A DNA stretch of 64,000 nucleotides from Acidobacteriaceae bacterium TAA 166 (GTDB lineage Bacteria; Acidobacteriota; Terriglobia; Terriglobales; Acidobacteriaceae). Below, piece by piece: positions 35,967 through 44,377 of the stretch. The DNA lies in assembly GCA_000421065.1 (NCBI GenBank), contig ATWD01000001.1:3154001-3218000 (forward strand), read 5' to 3'. A program made the position numbers and the translations under genes. The number at the start of each line of letters is the position of its first letter. Positions within the stretch are counted from its first letter, which is position 1. A model generated the notes under the pieces. It did not search any database and was not told where the DNA came from. It was given only the letters and a program-made list of their open reading frames with translations.

Positions 35967-37220
35967 CACCGCATCGGCCACCTGCGCAGTCGCTCCCCGC
36001 TCCGACACCACCAGCCCCCGCCGCATCTCCGCCAGCTCCTCGATCATCCGAGCCCGCTCAGCAGTCTCCCCCAGCAGCGGCCGCAGAGCCTCGGCCACAC
36101 CCTCCGCCGTAAACCTCTCCTGCAGCAGCTCCGGAACGATCCTCCGCCCCGCGATCAGGTTCACCATCGCGATCGGAAGATTCCCCGCCGCGTCCACCTC
36201 CGCCAGAATTTCTGCGGGATAAGAGACCAGCCGTTTCGCCAGCCGGAACGTCGTCGGCGAGACCCGGTACACGACGATAAACGGATTTCCGATCACCGCC
36301 GCCTGCACCGTCGCCGTCCCACTCGCCACCACTGAAGCTCGCGCATGAAATAAGGCCTCTCGGGCATCGGGTACAGGAACAAACCTTACGGTTAAATCTC
36401 TTCCTTGAAACGAAGAGAACCAACCCTTTATCTGAGAATCAATCAGCTCAGGCGAGATGGTCGAAGCCACCGGAATCAAAAACTCGAATCTCGCCGGCGC
36501 CTCTCCATCGAGCCACCCCGCCGCCTCGATCATCGCCGGCAGATTCGCCAAAACCTCCTTCGCCCGCGATCCAGGCAGCAGGGCGACCCACCGCCGTTCC
36601 GCGTTGAGGCCATGTCGCCGCGCATACTCCTCGCGTGTCCCAGCAGGTAATGGAAGCTCCGCCAGAGGATGCCCGGTAAACGTAGCATTCACCCCACGGT
36701 TGCGATAAAACGGCTCCTCGAACGGAAAGATCACCATCATCCGGTCCACCCGCTCCTGCACCCACTTCAGCCTCTTCTTCTTCCACGCCCAAAGCTGCGG
36801 ACTCACGAAGTACACCACCGGAATCCCCAGCGCCTTCAGCTCCCGCGCCAGCCGCAGGTTCACATCCGGAAAGTCGATCAACACCGCAGCCCGTGGCCTT
36901 CGCTTCTTAATCGACCCCACCAGCCTCCGGTAGGCCCCATATATCTTCGGAGCATGCCGGATCACCTCCGTGATCCCCATGTGGGCGACGTCCTCGGCGC
37001 GAACCACGCGCTCCTGGCCCACCGCCTCCATCTCCCGCCCACCCAGCCCGAAGAAGCTCGCCCCCGCATGCCGCCGCGCCAGCTCCGCGATGATCTGCGC
37101 GCCATAGTGGTCCCCCGAGGCCTCGCCGGCGGAGAGAAAAAAACTCGGGTTGGACTCGGTCGCGATGGCTCCAGTGTAGAGCAGTTCCCCTGGTCCTTTG
37201 CCTCGGCCGCGATCGTCCAA
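35919..37220 (-). CDS. lpxB: Lipid-A-disaccharide synthase, C-terminus encoded by a repeat
   Basis: A 433-residue GT19 enzyme that joins UDP-2,3-diacylglucosamine and lipid X to lipid A disaccharide at the inner membrane. Signature segments are FFLSAGEASGDHYGAQ near the N-terminus, IDFPDVNLRLARELK, VVYFVSPQLWAWKKKR, VIFPFEEPFYR, LLPGSRAKEVLANLP and ASGTATVQAAVIGNPFIVVY. The start is TTG at 37220 with AAGGAAG six bases upstream; no ATG precedes the conserved region. The final ~14 residues (DGLPAGSTARGAVTS) and the stop codon come from the palindromic repeat at 35736-35966; normal sequence ends near ATAQVADAV. The gene is divergent from the YdeI-like gene. Confidence 0.94.
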   Translation of the reverse strand: MDDRGRGKGPGELLYTGAIATESNPSFFLSAGEASGDHYGAQIIAELARRHAGASFFGLGGREMEAVGQERVVRAEDVAHMGITEVIRHAPKIYGAYRRLVGSIKKRRPRAAVLIDFPDVNLRLARELKALGIPVVYFVSPQLWAWKKKRLKWVQERVDRMMVIFPFEEPFYRNRGVNATFTGHPLAELPLPAGTREEYARRHGLNAERRWVALLPGSRAKEVLANLPAMIEAAGWLDGEAPARFEFLIPVASTISPELIDSQIKGWFSSFQGRDLTVRFVPVPDAREALFHARASVVASGTATVQAAVIGNPFIVVYRVSPTTFRLAKRLVSYPAEILAEVDAAGNLPIAMVNLIAGRRIVPELLQERFTAEGVAEALRPLLGETAERARMIEELAEMRRGLVVSERGATAQVADAVDGLPAGSTARGAVTS

Positions 37221-37313
37221 CGTCGTCTTCCTTGCGGGAAAACGGAGCCAACAATCGCACCTCGCTCTCCACCTTCAGGGGAACTGCTATAGATTCTTCT
37301 CGAGGGAACTTGC

Positions 37314-38036
37314 ATGGCAGCAGCGACAAAGCGATTCCGCGCCGTCCTCGAGCCGCTTCCCGGCGGCCTCGGCTGGGTCATCGCGCGCCTCCCCTTCGAC
37401 CCCTCCCGCATCTGGAAGACCATGGTGAGACTCCGAGTGAAGGTCACCGCCGGCGGACAGCTCTTCCGCACCTCGCTCTTCCCGGCCTCTCCCGGCCATC
37501 CCAGCCAGGCGGAAGGCTACTTCGTCCTCGTCAACAAGAAGATGCAGAAGGCTGCCGGAGTCTCCGTAGGGGGCATGATCGACCTCATCATCGAGCCCGA
37601 CCTCGACGATCGCGACGCCCCGGCCCCGCCCGAGCTCGCCGCCCTCTTCAAGCAGCACAAGTCGCTCGCGAAGTGGCATGCCAGGCTCAGCGACTCCATC
37701 CGGCGCGACATCGCCCGCACCATCGACGACGTCAAAAGCCCCGAGGCTCGCCAGCGCCGCGCCGACCAGATGGCCGAACGCATGATGCTCGCCATGGAGG
37801 GAGAAAAGATCCTGCCGCCGATCCTCGAGGTCGCCTTCCGCCGCCACCCCGGAGCCCTCGAGGGCTGGAAGCGGATGACCGAGGTCCAGCGGCGCGGCCA
37901 TCTTCTCGGCGTCTTCTACTACCAGAGCCCCGAGGCCCGCGAAAAACGAGCCGGCAAGGTCGTTGAAGACTGTTTAGCCGCCGCAAAGAAGGCGCTGCCG
38001 CGCGGGCCCGCTACGCGCGGGGCGGTCACTTCGTGA
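37314..38036 (+). CDS. YdeI/DUF1905 protein, C-terminus encoded by a repeat
   Basis: A 240-residue cytoplasmic protein. Residues ~5-98 form a DUF1905 beta-barrel-like domain (GWVIARLPFDPSRIWKTMVR, GYFVLVNKKMQKAAGVSVGG). Residues ~105-225 form a helical YdeI/OmpD-associated domain (FKQHKSLAKWHARLSDSIRR, EARQRRADQMAERMMLAMEG). Function is unknown, though YdeI-like proteins are linked to stress tolerance. The last 14 residues (ALPRGPATRGAVTS) and the stop are read from the left end of the repeat starting at 37985, ending in the same RGAVTS as lpxB. It is divergent from lpxB, with 93 bases between the starts. Confidence 0.82.
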   Translation: MAAATKRFRAVLEPLPGGLGWVIARLPFDPSRIWKTMVRLRVKVTAGGQLFRTSLFPASPGHPSQAEGYFVLVNKKMQKAAGVSVGGMIDLIIEPDLDDRDAPAPPELAALFKQHKSLAKWHARLSDSIRRDIARTIDDVKSPEARQRRADQMAERMMLAMEGEKILPPILEVAFRRHPGALEGWKRMTEVQRRGHLLGVFYYQSPEAREKRAGKVVEDCLAAAKKALPRGPATRGAVTS

Positions 38037-38224
38037 AGCGTGTACTCCCTTCGGGGTGGGGCTCCCGCTGGTCGCTTGAAAAATCTTCGCGCCGACCAAA
38101 GGAAGGACCACGGCGAAGCCGGTATACGCGTCACGAAGTGACTGCGCACCGGGGTCCACGGCGAGCTCGCTCGCTGGGGTGGACTCCACGCGCGGTGGGC
38201 CCGGCCGGCAGGCCGTCGCCTTTT
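37985..38224. repeat. Palindromic repeat family, long copy with variant accessory module on the right arm
   Basis: Left end AAAGAAGGCGCTGCCGCGCGG; right end GGGCCCGGCCGGCAGGCCGTCGCC. GTCACTTCGTGA and GTCACGAAGTGAC are present on the two arms. The accessory module on the right arm uses a different stem: CACCGGGGTCCACGGCGAGC through GCTCGCTGGGGTGGA. The left arm provides the YdeI-like gene's stop codon. Confidence 0.9.
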
Positions 38225-38260
38225 CACGCCCCGTTCTCCCCGCATTGCTATCCTTAACCT

Positions 38261-38806
38261 GTGATTCGTAACGTAGCGATCTTCTGTGCCTCCTCCGACG
38301 GAGCCAATCCCCTCTACCGCGAGTCCGCCATCGCCCTCGGCCGCGCCCTCGCGCAGCAGAACATCGGCGTCATCTACGGCGGGGCAAATGTAGGCCTCAT
38401 GAAGGCCGTGGCCGAGTCCTGCCTCGAGTGCAGCGGCCGCGTCATCGGCGTCATCCCCGAGGCCCTCGTCTCGCTTGAGGTCGCCCACACCGGCCTCACC
38501 GAGCTGCACGTCACCACCACCATGCACACCCGCAAGGCCAAGATGGCCGAGCTCGCCGACGCCTTCCTCATCCTCCCCGGAGGCTTCGGAACCCTCGAGG
38601 AGATGTTCGAGGTCCTCACCTGGCAGTACCTCCGCCTGCACGAGAAGCCCACCGTGCTCATCAACATCGAGGGCTTCTACGACAAGCTGCTCGGCTTCCT
38701 CGACCACTGTGTCGAAGAGGGAGTCCTCAAGCCCCGCGCCCGCCAGCTCCTCCTTGAGGTCTCGACCGTCGACGAGGCATTAGAACAGCTCCTAGCCCTC
38801 GCCTGA
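38261..38806 (+). CDS. LOG-family nucleotide phosphoribohydrolase (TIGR00730)
   Basis: A 181-residue Rossmann-like protein starting at GTG 38261. It contains the family signatures IGVIYGGANVGLM, MHTRKAKMAELADAF and LPGGFGTLEEMFEVLTW, which form the nucleotide-binding and catalytic PGGxGTxxE motif of LOG-type cytokinin riboside 5'-monophosphate phosphoribohydrolases. The bacterial members hydrolyse AMP or related nucleotides to adenine and ribose 5-phosphate. It follows the repeat at 37985 and is probably monocistronic. Confidence 0.9.
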   Translation: MIRNVAIFCASSDGANPLYRESAIALGRALAQQNIGVIYGGANVGLMKAVAESCLECSGRVIGVIPEALVSLEVAHTGLTELHVTTTMHTRKAKMAELADAFLILPGGFGTLEEMFEVLTWQYLRLHEKPTVLINIEGFYDKLLGFLDHCVEEGVLKPRARQLLLEVSTVDEALEQLLALA

Positions 38807-38835
38807 TCAAGAAACATGCTACTCCGGCGAAACTG

Positions 38836-38955
38836 CTCCGCATGGCCACGCCTGATCATGAAGATGTCATCCTGACGGACTCTCCGCATGGCCACCTAAT
38901 CATGAAGGGTGTCATCCTGAGCGAGCGCAGCGAGTCGAAGGATCTGCGTCCTTCG
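38836..38955. repeat. Tandem 46-base repeat leading into a GTCATCCTGAGCG-type element
   Basis: Two copies of CTCCGCATGGCCAC...GATCATGAAG...GTCATCCTGA lie 46 bases apart. The second runs into GAGCGAGCGCAGCGAGTCG-AAGGATCTGC. A GTCATCCTGAGCG...AAGGATCT motif of this kind is, from my recollection, a widespread intergenic repeat in bacterial genomes. Confidence 0.65.
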
Positions 38956-39000
38956 CATGATGCCTCTCGAAGACGACACATCCCAAAGCATGATGAGGAG

Positions 39001-39207
39001 AAAGACAATGGCCTGCCTGCTGGGCCCACCGCGCGTGGAGTCCACCCCAGCGAGCGAGCTCGCCGTGGGACCCCGGTGCGCAGTCACTTCGTGACGCGTA
39101 TATCCACTTCGGGAGGAGGCTCCCGTTGGTCGCTGGAACGATCTATGCGCCGACCGAAGGAAGGCTCATTCGCCGTCCGCGAAGGACCCCGCGCGGCAGT
39201 GCACGCC
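39001..39207. repeat. Palindromic repeat family, long copy with variant accessory module on the left arm
   Basis: Left end AAAGACAATGGCCTGCCTGC; accessory module GTCCACCCCAGCGAGCGAGC through CCGTGGGACCCCGG on the left arm, the mirror image of the module in the 37985 copy. GTCACTTCGTGAC follows. The right arm is eroded (CCGCGCGGCAGTGCACGCC). Its right edge abuts the TAA of the DUF971 gene on the minus strand. Confidence 0.88.
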
Positions 39208-39639
39208 TTACCCCTTCGCCTCAGTCCCGCAAACCTTCCGCAGATACTCCCACGAATAAATCCCGCTCTCGTGCCCATCGCTCCACTTGAATTTCACCGC
39301 ATACCGCCCCACCGGAATCACCTCCGTAGGCCGCACCGGAGCCTCATACATCGGCAGCAGTGTCGTGGGCTTCGGCTTTCCCTCTCCCGGCCTCCTCCCG
39401 CTGTGCTCCCGCTCCTCATGGCAGGTCGCGCACGGACACGCATCCCGCAGCCAGCGAAAGCTCCACGCGCTGCGCTGCCCGTCCTTCCACTCGATCTCGA
39501 CCCCGGTCCCCTCCGTCTGATGCACCCGCACCTTCGCCGGAGTCACCGCCTCCGCCGGAAGCTTCGCGGCCATCCCGTCCATCGCGGCCCCGCGCTCGGC
39601 CTCTTCCTTGCTCACAAACCGAATCCCCTCGTGACTCAT
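39208..39639 (-). CDS. DUF971 (GBBH-like N-terminal) protein
   Basis: A 143-residue protein whose ATG at 39639 overlaps the TGA of the upstream transporter gene (ATGA), so translation is coupled; GGAGGAATGG lies just upstream. The core matches the gamma-butyrobetaine-hydroxylase-like N-terminal domain: VEIEWKDGQRSAWSFRWLRD, ACPCATC with a following HEE (candidate Zn or Fe-S ligands), and KFKWSDGHESGIYSWEYLR. These small domains are linked to Fe-S protein biology in some bacteria, but the role is unsettled. Its stop TAA abuts the repeat. Confidence 0.85.
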   Translation of the reverse strand: MSHEGIRFVSKEEAERGAAMDGMAAKLPAEAVTPAKVRVHQTEGTGVEIEWKDGQRSAWSFRWLRDACPCATCHEEREHSGRRPGEGKPKPTTLLPMYEAPVRPTEVIPVGRYAVKFKWSDGHESGIYSWEYLRKVCGTEAKG

Positions 39640-40415
39640 CCATTCCTCCAGAAGAAGTACGCCGCCATCGAGCACCCCGTCACCACCACAATCGCCCGTA
39701 GCGCCCCGGCGTTCATCCGGCGCGCATACTGCGCTCCCACGTAGCCGCCAAAGCCCGCGAAGACCATCGAGATCAGGCAGTACCTCCACTCCACCGCGCC
39801 GCTGGCGATAAACGTCAGCACCGCGCACAGATTCGAAAGGCACGCCGCCAGCACCTTCAGCGAGTTCAGCGCATGCATCTCCTCCACGCCGAACAGCGCC
39901 AGCGCCGTCATGATCAGAAACCCCGCACCCGCCCCAAAGTATCCGATGTAGAAACACACCGGCAGCAGCGCCAGGAACACCGGAACCATCGCGATCTTCC
40001 GCTCCGCATGAGGAACCTTCGAGCGCCGCCGAATCCACCGCGACACCGGCCCACTCAGCCCGAAGAGCAGGGAAGCCACCAGCAGAAGCCCCGGCACCAT
40101 GCGTAGAAACGTCACCTGCCGGGTATGCAGCAGCACCACCGCTCCGCTCACTCCGCCCCCGATCGACGCCCCAATCACCACCGGTAGAAGATCGCGGCGC
40201 AGATCACCTCGCAGCGCCGCTACTGACGTCAACTGTCCCGGCCACAACGCGACGGTATTGGTGGCATTGGCCTGAATCGGAAGCACGCCCACACCCAGCA
40301 TCGCCGGAAACGACAGGAACGATCCGCCCCCGGCCATCGCATTCATCACTCCCGCGATCAGCGAGGCGACGACCATCCAGGCGTATCGCCAGTGCGAGAT
40401 TAGACCGGAGAGCAT
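39636..40415 (-). CDS. TauE/SafE-family anion exporter
   Basis: A 259-residue membrane protein with about eight hydrophobic segments and the family start MVVASLIAGVMNAMAGGGSFLSFPAML, where the AGGG loop is characteristic; QANATNTVALWPGQ follows. A second, inverted-topology half begins near FYIGYFGAGAGFLIMTALAL. TauE/SafE proteins export sulfite, sulfoacetate or other small organic anions. The DUF971 gene downstream is translationally coupled. The start codon follows the repeat at 40427-40624, so any promoter must lie within or beyond that element. Confidence 0.87.
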   Translation of the reverse strand: MLSGLISHWRYAWMVVASLIAGVMNAMAGGGSFLSFPAMLGVGVLPIQANATNTVALWPGQLTSVAALRGDLRRDLLPVVIGASIGGGVSGAVVLLHTRQVTFLRMVPGLLLVASLLFGLSGPVSRWIRRRSKVPHAERKIAMVPVFLALLPVCFYIGYFGAGAGFLIMTALALFGVEEMHALNSLKVLAACLSNLCAVLTFIASGAVEWRYCLISMVFAGFGGYVGAQYARRMNAGALRAIVVVTGCSMAAYFFWRNG

Positions 40416-40426
40416 TTCTCCATTCT

Positions 40427-40624
40427 AAGACGGGCGCTGCCGCGCGGCCCCGCTACGCGCGGGGCGGTCACTTCGTGACGCGTATACCGCCGTTGGCGTG
40501 GGCCTCCCGCTGGCCGGCGCAAAGATTCTTCCAAGCGGCCAACGGGAGCCCCACCCCGAAGGGAGCACATCCCACGAAGTGGGCACTCCACGCGCAGCGG
40601 GCCCGCGCGGCAGCGCTCGTCTTT
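40427..40624. repeat. Palindromic repeat family, long copy without accessory module
   Basis: Left end AAGACGGGCGCTGCCGCGCGG, right end CGGGCCCGCGCGGCAGCGCTCGTCTTT. GTCACTTCGTGACGCG is on the left arm, while the right arm has CCCACGAAGTGGGC instead, so the sub-hairpin is kept with a compensated change. GGCCTCCCGCTGGCCG pairs with CGGCCAACGGGAGCC. It lies between the ABC ATPase 3' end and the TauE-type start. Confidence 0.9.
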
Positions 40625-40629
40625 GCGCT

Positions 40630-41412
40630 CTAAACCCGCATCTCCGGAGTAGCCCCAATCAGCTCCCGCGTATAAGCCTCCCGCGGAGCCTCGCACACCT
40701 GCTCGCACTCCCCCAGCTCCACCAGCCGCCCCTTCCGCATCACCGCCACCCGGTCGCACAGATACCGCACCAGCGGCATCGAGTGCGAGATGAACAGATA
40801 CGTCAGCCCATACCTCCGCTGCAGATCGCGCAGCAGATTGATCACCTGCGCCCCCACGCTCACATCCAGCGCGCTCACCGGCTCATCCAGCACCAGGAAC
40901 TCCGGCCGCAGCGCCAGCGCCCGGGCGATATTGACCCTCTGCCGCTGCCCCCCGCTGAACTCATGCGGATAGCGCTCCAGCGCCGACTCCTCCAGCCCCA
41001 CCTCGCCCAGCATCTCGCGCAAACGTCCCCGCTGGCCTTTGCCCCGCAGCTCCGCCTCCCGTTCCCCATGAATCGCAAACGGCTCCGCCAGAATCTCCCT
41101 CACCTTCATCCTCGGATTCAGCGCCGCAAACGGATCCTGAAACACAATCTGCATTCTGCGCCGCATCGCGCGAAGCTCCCCAGCCTTCATCGCCAGCAGA
41201 TCGCGGCCGCCGTAGCTCACCGCACCGTCGGTCGGCTCAATCAGCCGCAGCAGCATCCGCGCCACCGTGCTCTTGCCCGATCCCGACTCCCCCACCAGCC
41301 CCAGCGTCTCCCCGCGCCCGATCGTGAACGAGACATCGTCCACCACCCGCGCGCCGGGTCCATACTGCTTCACCAGCCCCCGCGCCTTCACTAGCACATC
41401 GCTACCGCTCAT
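40630..41412 (-). CDS. Opp/Dpp-type ABC transporter ATP-binding protein, orphan
   Basis: A 260-residue ATPase with Walker [14 protein letters not shown]-loop [18 protein letters not shown], signature [17 protein letters not shown], Walker [14 protein letters not shown] and H-loop LFISHSM. The [11 protein letters not shown] stretch and the C-terminal [22 protein letters not shown] (oligopeptide-transporter C-terminal region) place it with OppF/DppF-type subunits. No permease, binding protein or second ATPase is nearby, so it would have to work with distant components. Confidence 0.9.
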   Translation of the reverse strand: MSGSDVLVKARGLVKQYGPGARVVDDVSFTIGRGETLGLVGESGSGKSTVARMLLRLIEPTDGAVSYGGRDLLAMKAGELRAMRRRMQIVFQDPFAALNPRMKVREILAEPFAIHGEREAELRGKGQRGRLREMLGEVGLEESALERYPHEFSGGQRQRVNIARALALRPEFLVLDEPVSALDVSVGAQVINLLRDLQRRYGLTYLFISHSMPLVRYLCDRVAVMRKGRLVELGECEQVCEAPREAYTRELIGATPEMRV

Positions 41413-41473
41413 CGAGCTACCCTAACCGCCATCCTGGTTATGTCGTCTCGCCTGCCGATGGCACTAAAGAGAT

Positions 41474-42355
41474 TTATTTGGACGGAACTTCGCAAACAAC
41501 TTCTTTAGGAATTTCGGTGGCAACTGGATCGTCCGCGGGAATCGTCGCATTTGTGTTTTTATCGGCGCGAATGAAATCTGCGCACTCATTGGCTATCTTT
41601 GCATTTGAACTCTGATATACATATCTGCAGAAAGTATGCCAGTGTTTAACCCCAAAAATATCAGTGAAATCGATCCTTCCAATCAAGACGTAATCGTTGC
41701 CGAGTTTGCCAGATGATATTTTCCCGTCTGCCCACACGTGGCCTGCACTAGGAAACGAATCTCCCTGATACATAATTCCAACGTGGCCTATATTGTGGAG
41801 GCTCGGTGTAAACGTCAATCGGACGTTGTCGTTTGGATCGAACATCTTCATTTCAGACTTCCACCGGACATTCATTGCGTTGCTTCTTCCATTGTTAATC
41901 AACTTGAATGGCCATCTTCCAAGTGCCACATCGGGATTTTCCTCGACTATTTTGAATTGTGCGGATTCGTCTCGTGCCATTGCATATGCTTGGATCAGAG
42001 AGCCTTTTGCGACATTGTGGCTGTCGCTGCCTCCGCTTTGCACCTCTAGAAGAGTGCTCCGAGCGATTTGTGAATTGATACACGAAACATATACAGCTTG
42101 TTTTGCAACATAATTTGCATCAGACATCGCTGTCAGCTGCTTGTTCATAATTCGAAGCTGACATTCATAGATGAAAGCACCGATGATTCCAACAACAACG
42201 AGCCCTAGCTGCCCACAGATGTTCAATTTTTCAAGCCAATGCAGTTCTTTGCGAACGCTTGCAGAATCGGAACTGTATGTGATCAAAGGTGATTTGGGTG
42301 AAGTGTCGGTTGAATCAGGAGCGGACGCTGGATTAGTGGAAGTGGAATCTGGCAT
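41474..42355 (-). CDS. Hypothetical single-pass membrane protein in an AT-richer patch
   Basis: A 293-residue protein with a Shine-Dalgarno (AAGAGGAATG). An N-terminal Ser/Thr/Asp-rich region precedes KELHWLEKLNICGQ, one membrane helix (LGLVVVGIIGAFIYECQ, ~50-66) and a coiled stretch. The rest looks like an extracytoplasmic beta domain (LGRWPFKLINNGRSNAMNVR, VRLTFTPSLHNIGHVGIMYQ, IDFTDIFGVKHWHTFCRYVY). I do not recognise the family. The base composition of 41420-42480 is clearly more AT-rich than its surroundings, which suggests transfer. Confidence 0.65.
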   Translation of the reverse strand: MPDSTSTNPASAPDSTDTSPKSPLITYSSDSASVRKELHWLEKLNICGQLGLVVVGIIGAFIYECQLRIMNKQLTAMSDANYVAKQAVYVSCINSQIARSTLLEVQSGGSDSHNVAKGSLIQAYAMARDESAQFKIVEENPDVALGRWPFKLINNGRSNAMNVRWKSEMKMFDPNDNVRLTFTPSLHNIGHVGIMYQGDSFPSAGHVWADGKISSGKLGNDYVLIGRIDFTDIFGVKHWHTFCRYVYQSSNAKIANECADFIRADKNTNATIPADDPVATEIPKEVVCEVPSK

Positions 42356-42490
42356 CGATCATTCCTCTTTAAATTAGAGTCGCCGGCCATCTTACTTCGA
42401 CAAGCCAACGAATCGAGATCAAAGAACGTAATTCGCCTTGTTGGGTACTTACGAGCCTTGGCAACAGAAAAGTCTCGACGCGTATTGAGG

Positions 42491-44377
42491 CTAATCCAGC
42501 CTCGGCCGCAGCTTATAGAACCCCGTCGTCTTCTGGAACGCCCACACAAACGCCGCCAGCCGGGCATCCGAGTACAACCCTCCCAAAAACGTCAGCGACA
42601 CCGGAGTCCCCGGCCCACCCACATTCTGCGGATCACCATCGCCCCTATGATCCGGCAGAGGAGCATCCTCCCCGCGCACCCCATTCGGGACGATCACCGC
42701 GGGATGCCCCGTAAGGTTCGTCGCCGAAAGCTGCGCTCCATCGCTCGGCGTCACAATCACATCCACTTCAGCGAAGACCTTCTCCATCGCCTCGATTGCC
42801 AGCATCCGCGCCCTCTGCGCCTGGATATAGTCCACGGCAGAATAGAACCTCGCCACGCGAAACGTATTCGGCCACTCCTCCACGCCCTGCTCCGTCAGCA
42901 GGGCATCCCGCCCGCTCAGCGTCAGGTCGTCGAACGCCGCCGCGGCCTCCGCCTCCAGCACCCTCGACACGTCGCCGAAGTGATACCCCTTCGGCATCTT
43001 CACCTCGATCAGCTTCACTCCCATCGTACGCAGATCCTCAAGCCCCGCCTGCCCAAACCTCGCTTCGTAGGCTCTTCTGGCGAACTCCCTCCTCTGCTCC
43101 TCGGTGGCCTTCTCCTCCGGCACCGGAGCCTCGAACTCGCTCTTCAGATACCCCACCCGCAGCCGCCTCCAGTCGAACTCCGCATCCCAGTTGAAGGCCG
43201 CGTCCCTCACGCTGCGGTCCTGCCCATCCGGACCATGGATCGCGTCCATCACCAACGCGCAGTCTTCAGCGCTGCGGCAGATCGGCCCGATCTTATCCAT
43301 CGTCCAGCTCAGCGCCATCGCCCCGGTCCTCGGAACGAACCCGAACGTGGGCCGCAGCCCCGTCACCCCGCACCGCGTGCTCGGCGACGAGATCGACCCC
43401 AGCGTCTCCGTCCCGATCGCAAACCCTACGCACCCCGCCCCCACCGCGCTCGCGCTTCCGGCCGAAGACCCGCCCGAAGGCTGCTTCGCATTCCACGGTG
43501 TCCGGGTTATCCCCCCAAACCAGATCGGCCCGCTCGCCAGGGCTCCCATCGAAAGCTTCGCCACCAGCACCGCCCCAGCCGCATCCAGCCGCTCCACGAC
43601 GGTCGCGTCATAGTCGAAGCTCTGCTGTTCGAATCCGCCCGCGCCCCACGTCGTCGGGTACCCCTTCACCGCCAGCAGGTCCTTCGCTCCCCAGGGAATC
43701 CCATGCAGCGGCCCGCGAACCCTCCCCGCCGCCCTCTCCCGGTCCGCCTCCGCAGCCTGCTTCAATGCCCGCTCCTCCGTCAGAGTGATCACAAAATGCA
43801 GCCGGGGATCGTACCGCTTCAATCTCGCCAGGTACATCTTCGTCAGTTCGACGGAGGTCGTCTTCCTCCTCCGCAACAGCTCTGCCAGCTCCCGCACCGT
43901 CGCGAAGGCGATCCTCTCCTCGCCCGTGATTCCGCTCGCCTCCGGAGCCCGCCCCAGCCGCGCCGGCCTTTTCTCCGTCTCAATCTTCATCCCCGTAGCA
44001 GGGATCTCCGGCGCGCCCTCGGAGCCGGGATAAGGAACTGGATCGAAGACAAACGCCGGGGCGACGCTATTCGGAATCTTCATCCCCCGGATCGCCATCA
44101 CCGAATCCCGCTGCCTGTTCAGCCCGTCCAGCATCATCGTCTTCTGCCCGGTCGTCAGCCTGATCCCCGCAATCGCCGCCGCTCCGTCAATCATCTCCGG
44201 GGTAATCGCGGTCAGGGGATCGCGATCCAGCCCAGCCCCCTCTGCCGGAGTCTTGCTGGCCTGGATCTGCAGCGTCATCCCCCAAAGCACACCGGGCAGC
44301 AGAGTTCGCTCCACCCCCGCCGCCGCGCACAACCCCAGGAATCTCCGCCGCGCCAACCCACTCATCGCGTTCGACAA
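42491..44377 (-). CDS. Amidase-signature hydrolase with twin-arginine-like leader
   Basis: The proposed TTG start at 44377 lies behind AGGAGAGGAAC; the ATG at 44365 gives nearly the same protein. The leader (LARRRFLGLCAAAGVERTLL) resembles a Tat signal. The amidase core follows, with catalytic Lys in AAGAVLVAKLSMGAL, the Gly/Ser-rich PSGGSSAGSASAVGAG, and the nucleophile Ser in IGTETLGSISSPSTRCG, making the Ser-cis-Ser-Lys triad. Length (~628) is above that of typical amidases because of an N-terminal region of about 170 residues. It probably hydrolyses an exported amide or peptide-like substrate; the exact one is unknown. Confidence 0.87.
   Translation of the reverse strand: MSNAMSGLARRRFLGLCAAAGVERTLLPGVLWGMTLQIQASKTPAEGAGLDRDPLTAITPEMIDGAAAIAGIRLTTGQKTMMLDGLNRQRDSVMAIRGMKIPNSVAPAFVFDPVPYPGSEGAPEIPATGMKIETEKRPARLGRAPEASGITGEERIAFATVRELAELLRRRKTTSVELTKMYLARLKRYDPRLHFVITLTEERALKQAAEADRERAAGRVRGPLHGIPWGAKDLLAVKGYPTTWGAGGFEQQSFDYDATVVERLDAAGAVLVAKLSMGALASGPIWFGGITRTPWNAKQPSGGSSAGSASAVGAGCVGFAIGTETLGSISSPSTRCGVTGLRPTFGFVPRTGAMALSWTMDKIGPICRSAEDCALVMDAIHGPDGQDRSVRDAAFNWDAEFDWRRLRVGYLKSEFEAPVPEEKATEEQRREFARRAYEARFGQAGLEDLRTMGVKLIEVKMPKGYHFGDVSRVLEAEAAAAFDDLTLSGRDALLTEQGVEEWPNTFRVARFYSAVDYIQAQRARMLAIEAMEKVFAEVDVIVTPSDGAQLSATNLTGHPAVIVPNGVRGEDAPLPDHRGDGDPQNVGGPGTPVSLTFLGGLYSDARLAAFVWAFQKTTGFYKLRPRLD

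Larger units (their letters stand above)
38807..39207. other. Intergenic region with tandem 46-base repeat and a long palindromic element
   Basis: This 401-base gap holds no gene I can support. It contains two imperfect tandem units beginning CTCCGCATGGCCAC (38836 and 38882) and ending GTCATCCTGA (38866-38875 and 38911-38920). The second unit continues into GAGCGAGCGCAGCGAGTCGA and AGGATCTGC with a small GAAGGA/TCCTTC hairpin (about 38938-38955). The long palindromic repeat fills the rest from 39001. Confidence 0.6.

Noticed and set aside
35616..36335. Plus-strand open frame through the palindromic element and the 3' end of lpxB
   Set aside because: The frame is created by repeat sequence and antisense lpxB; Arg/Pro/His-rich translation has no domain.
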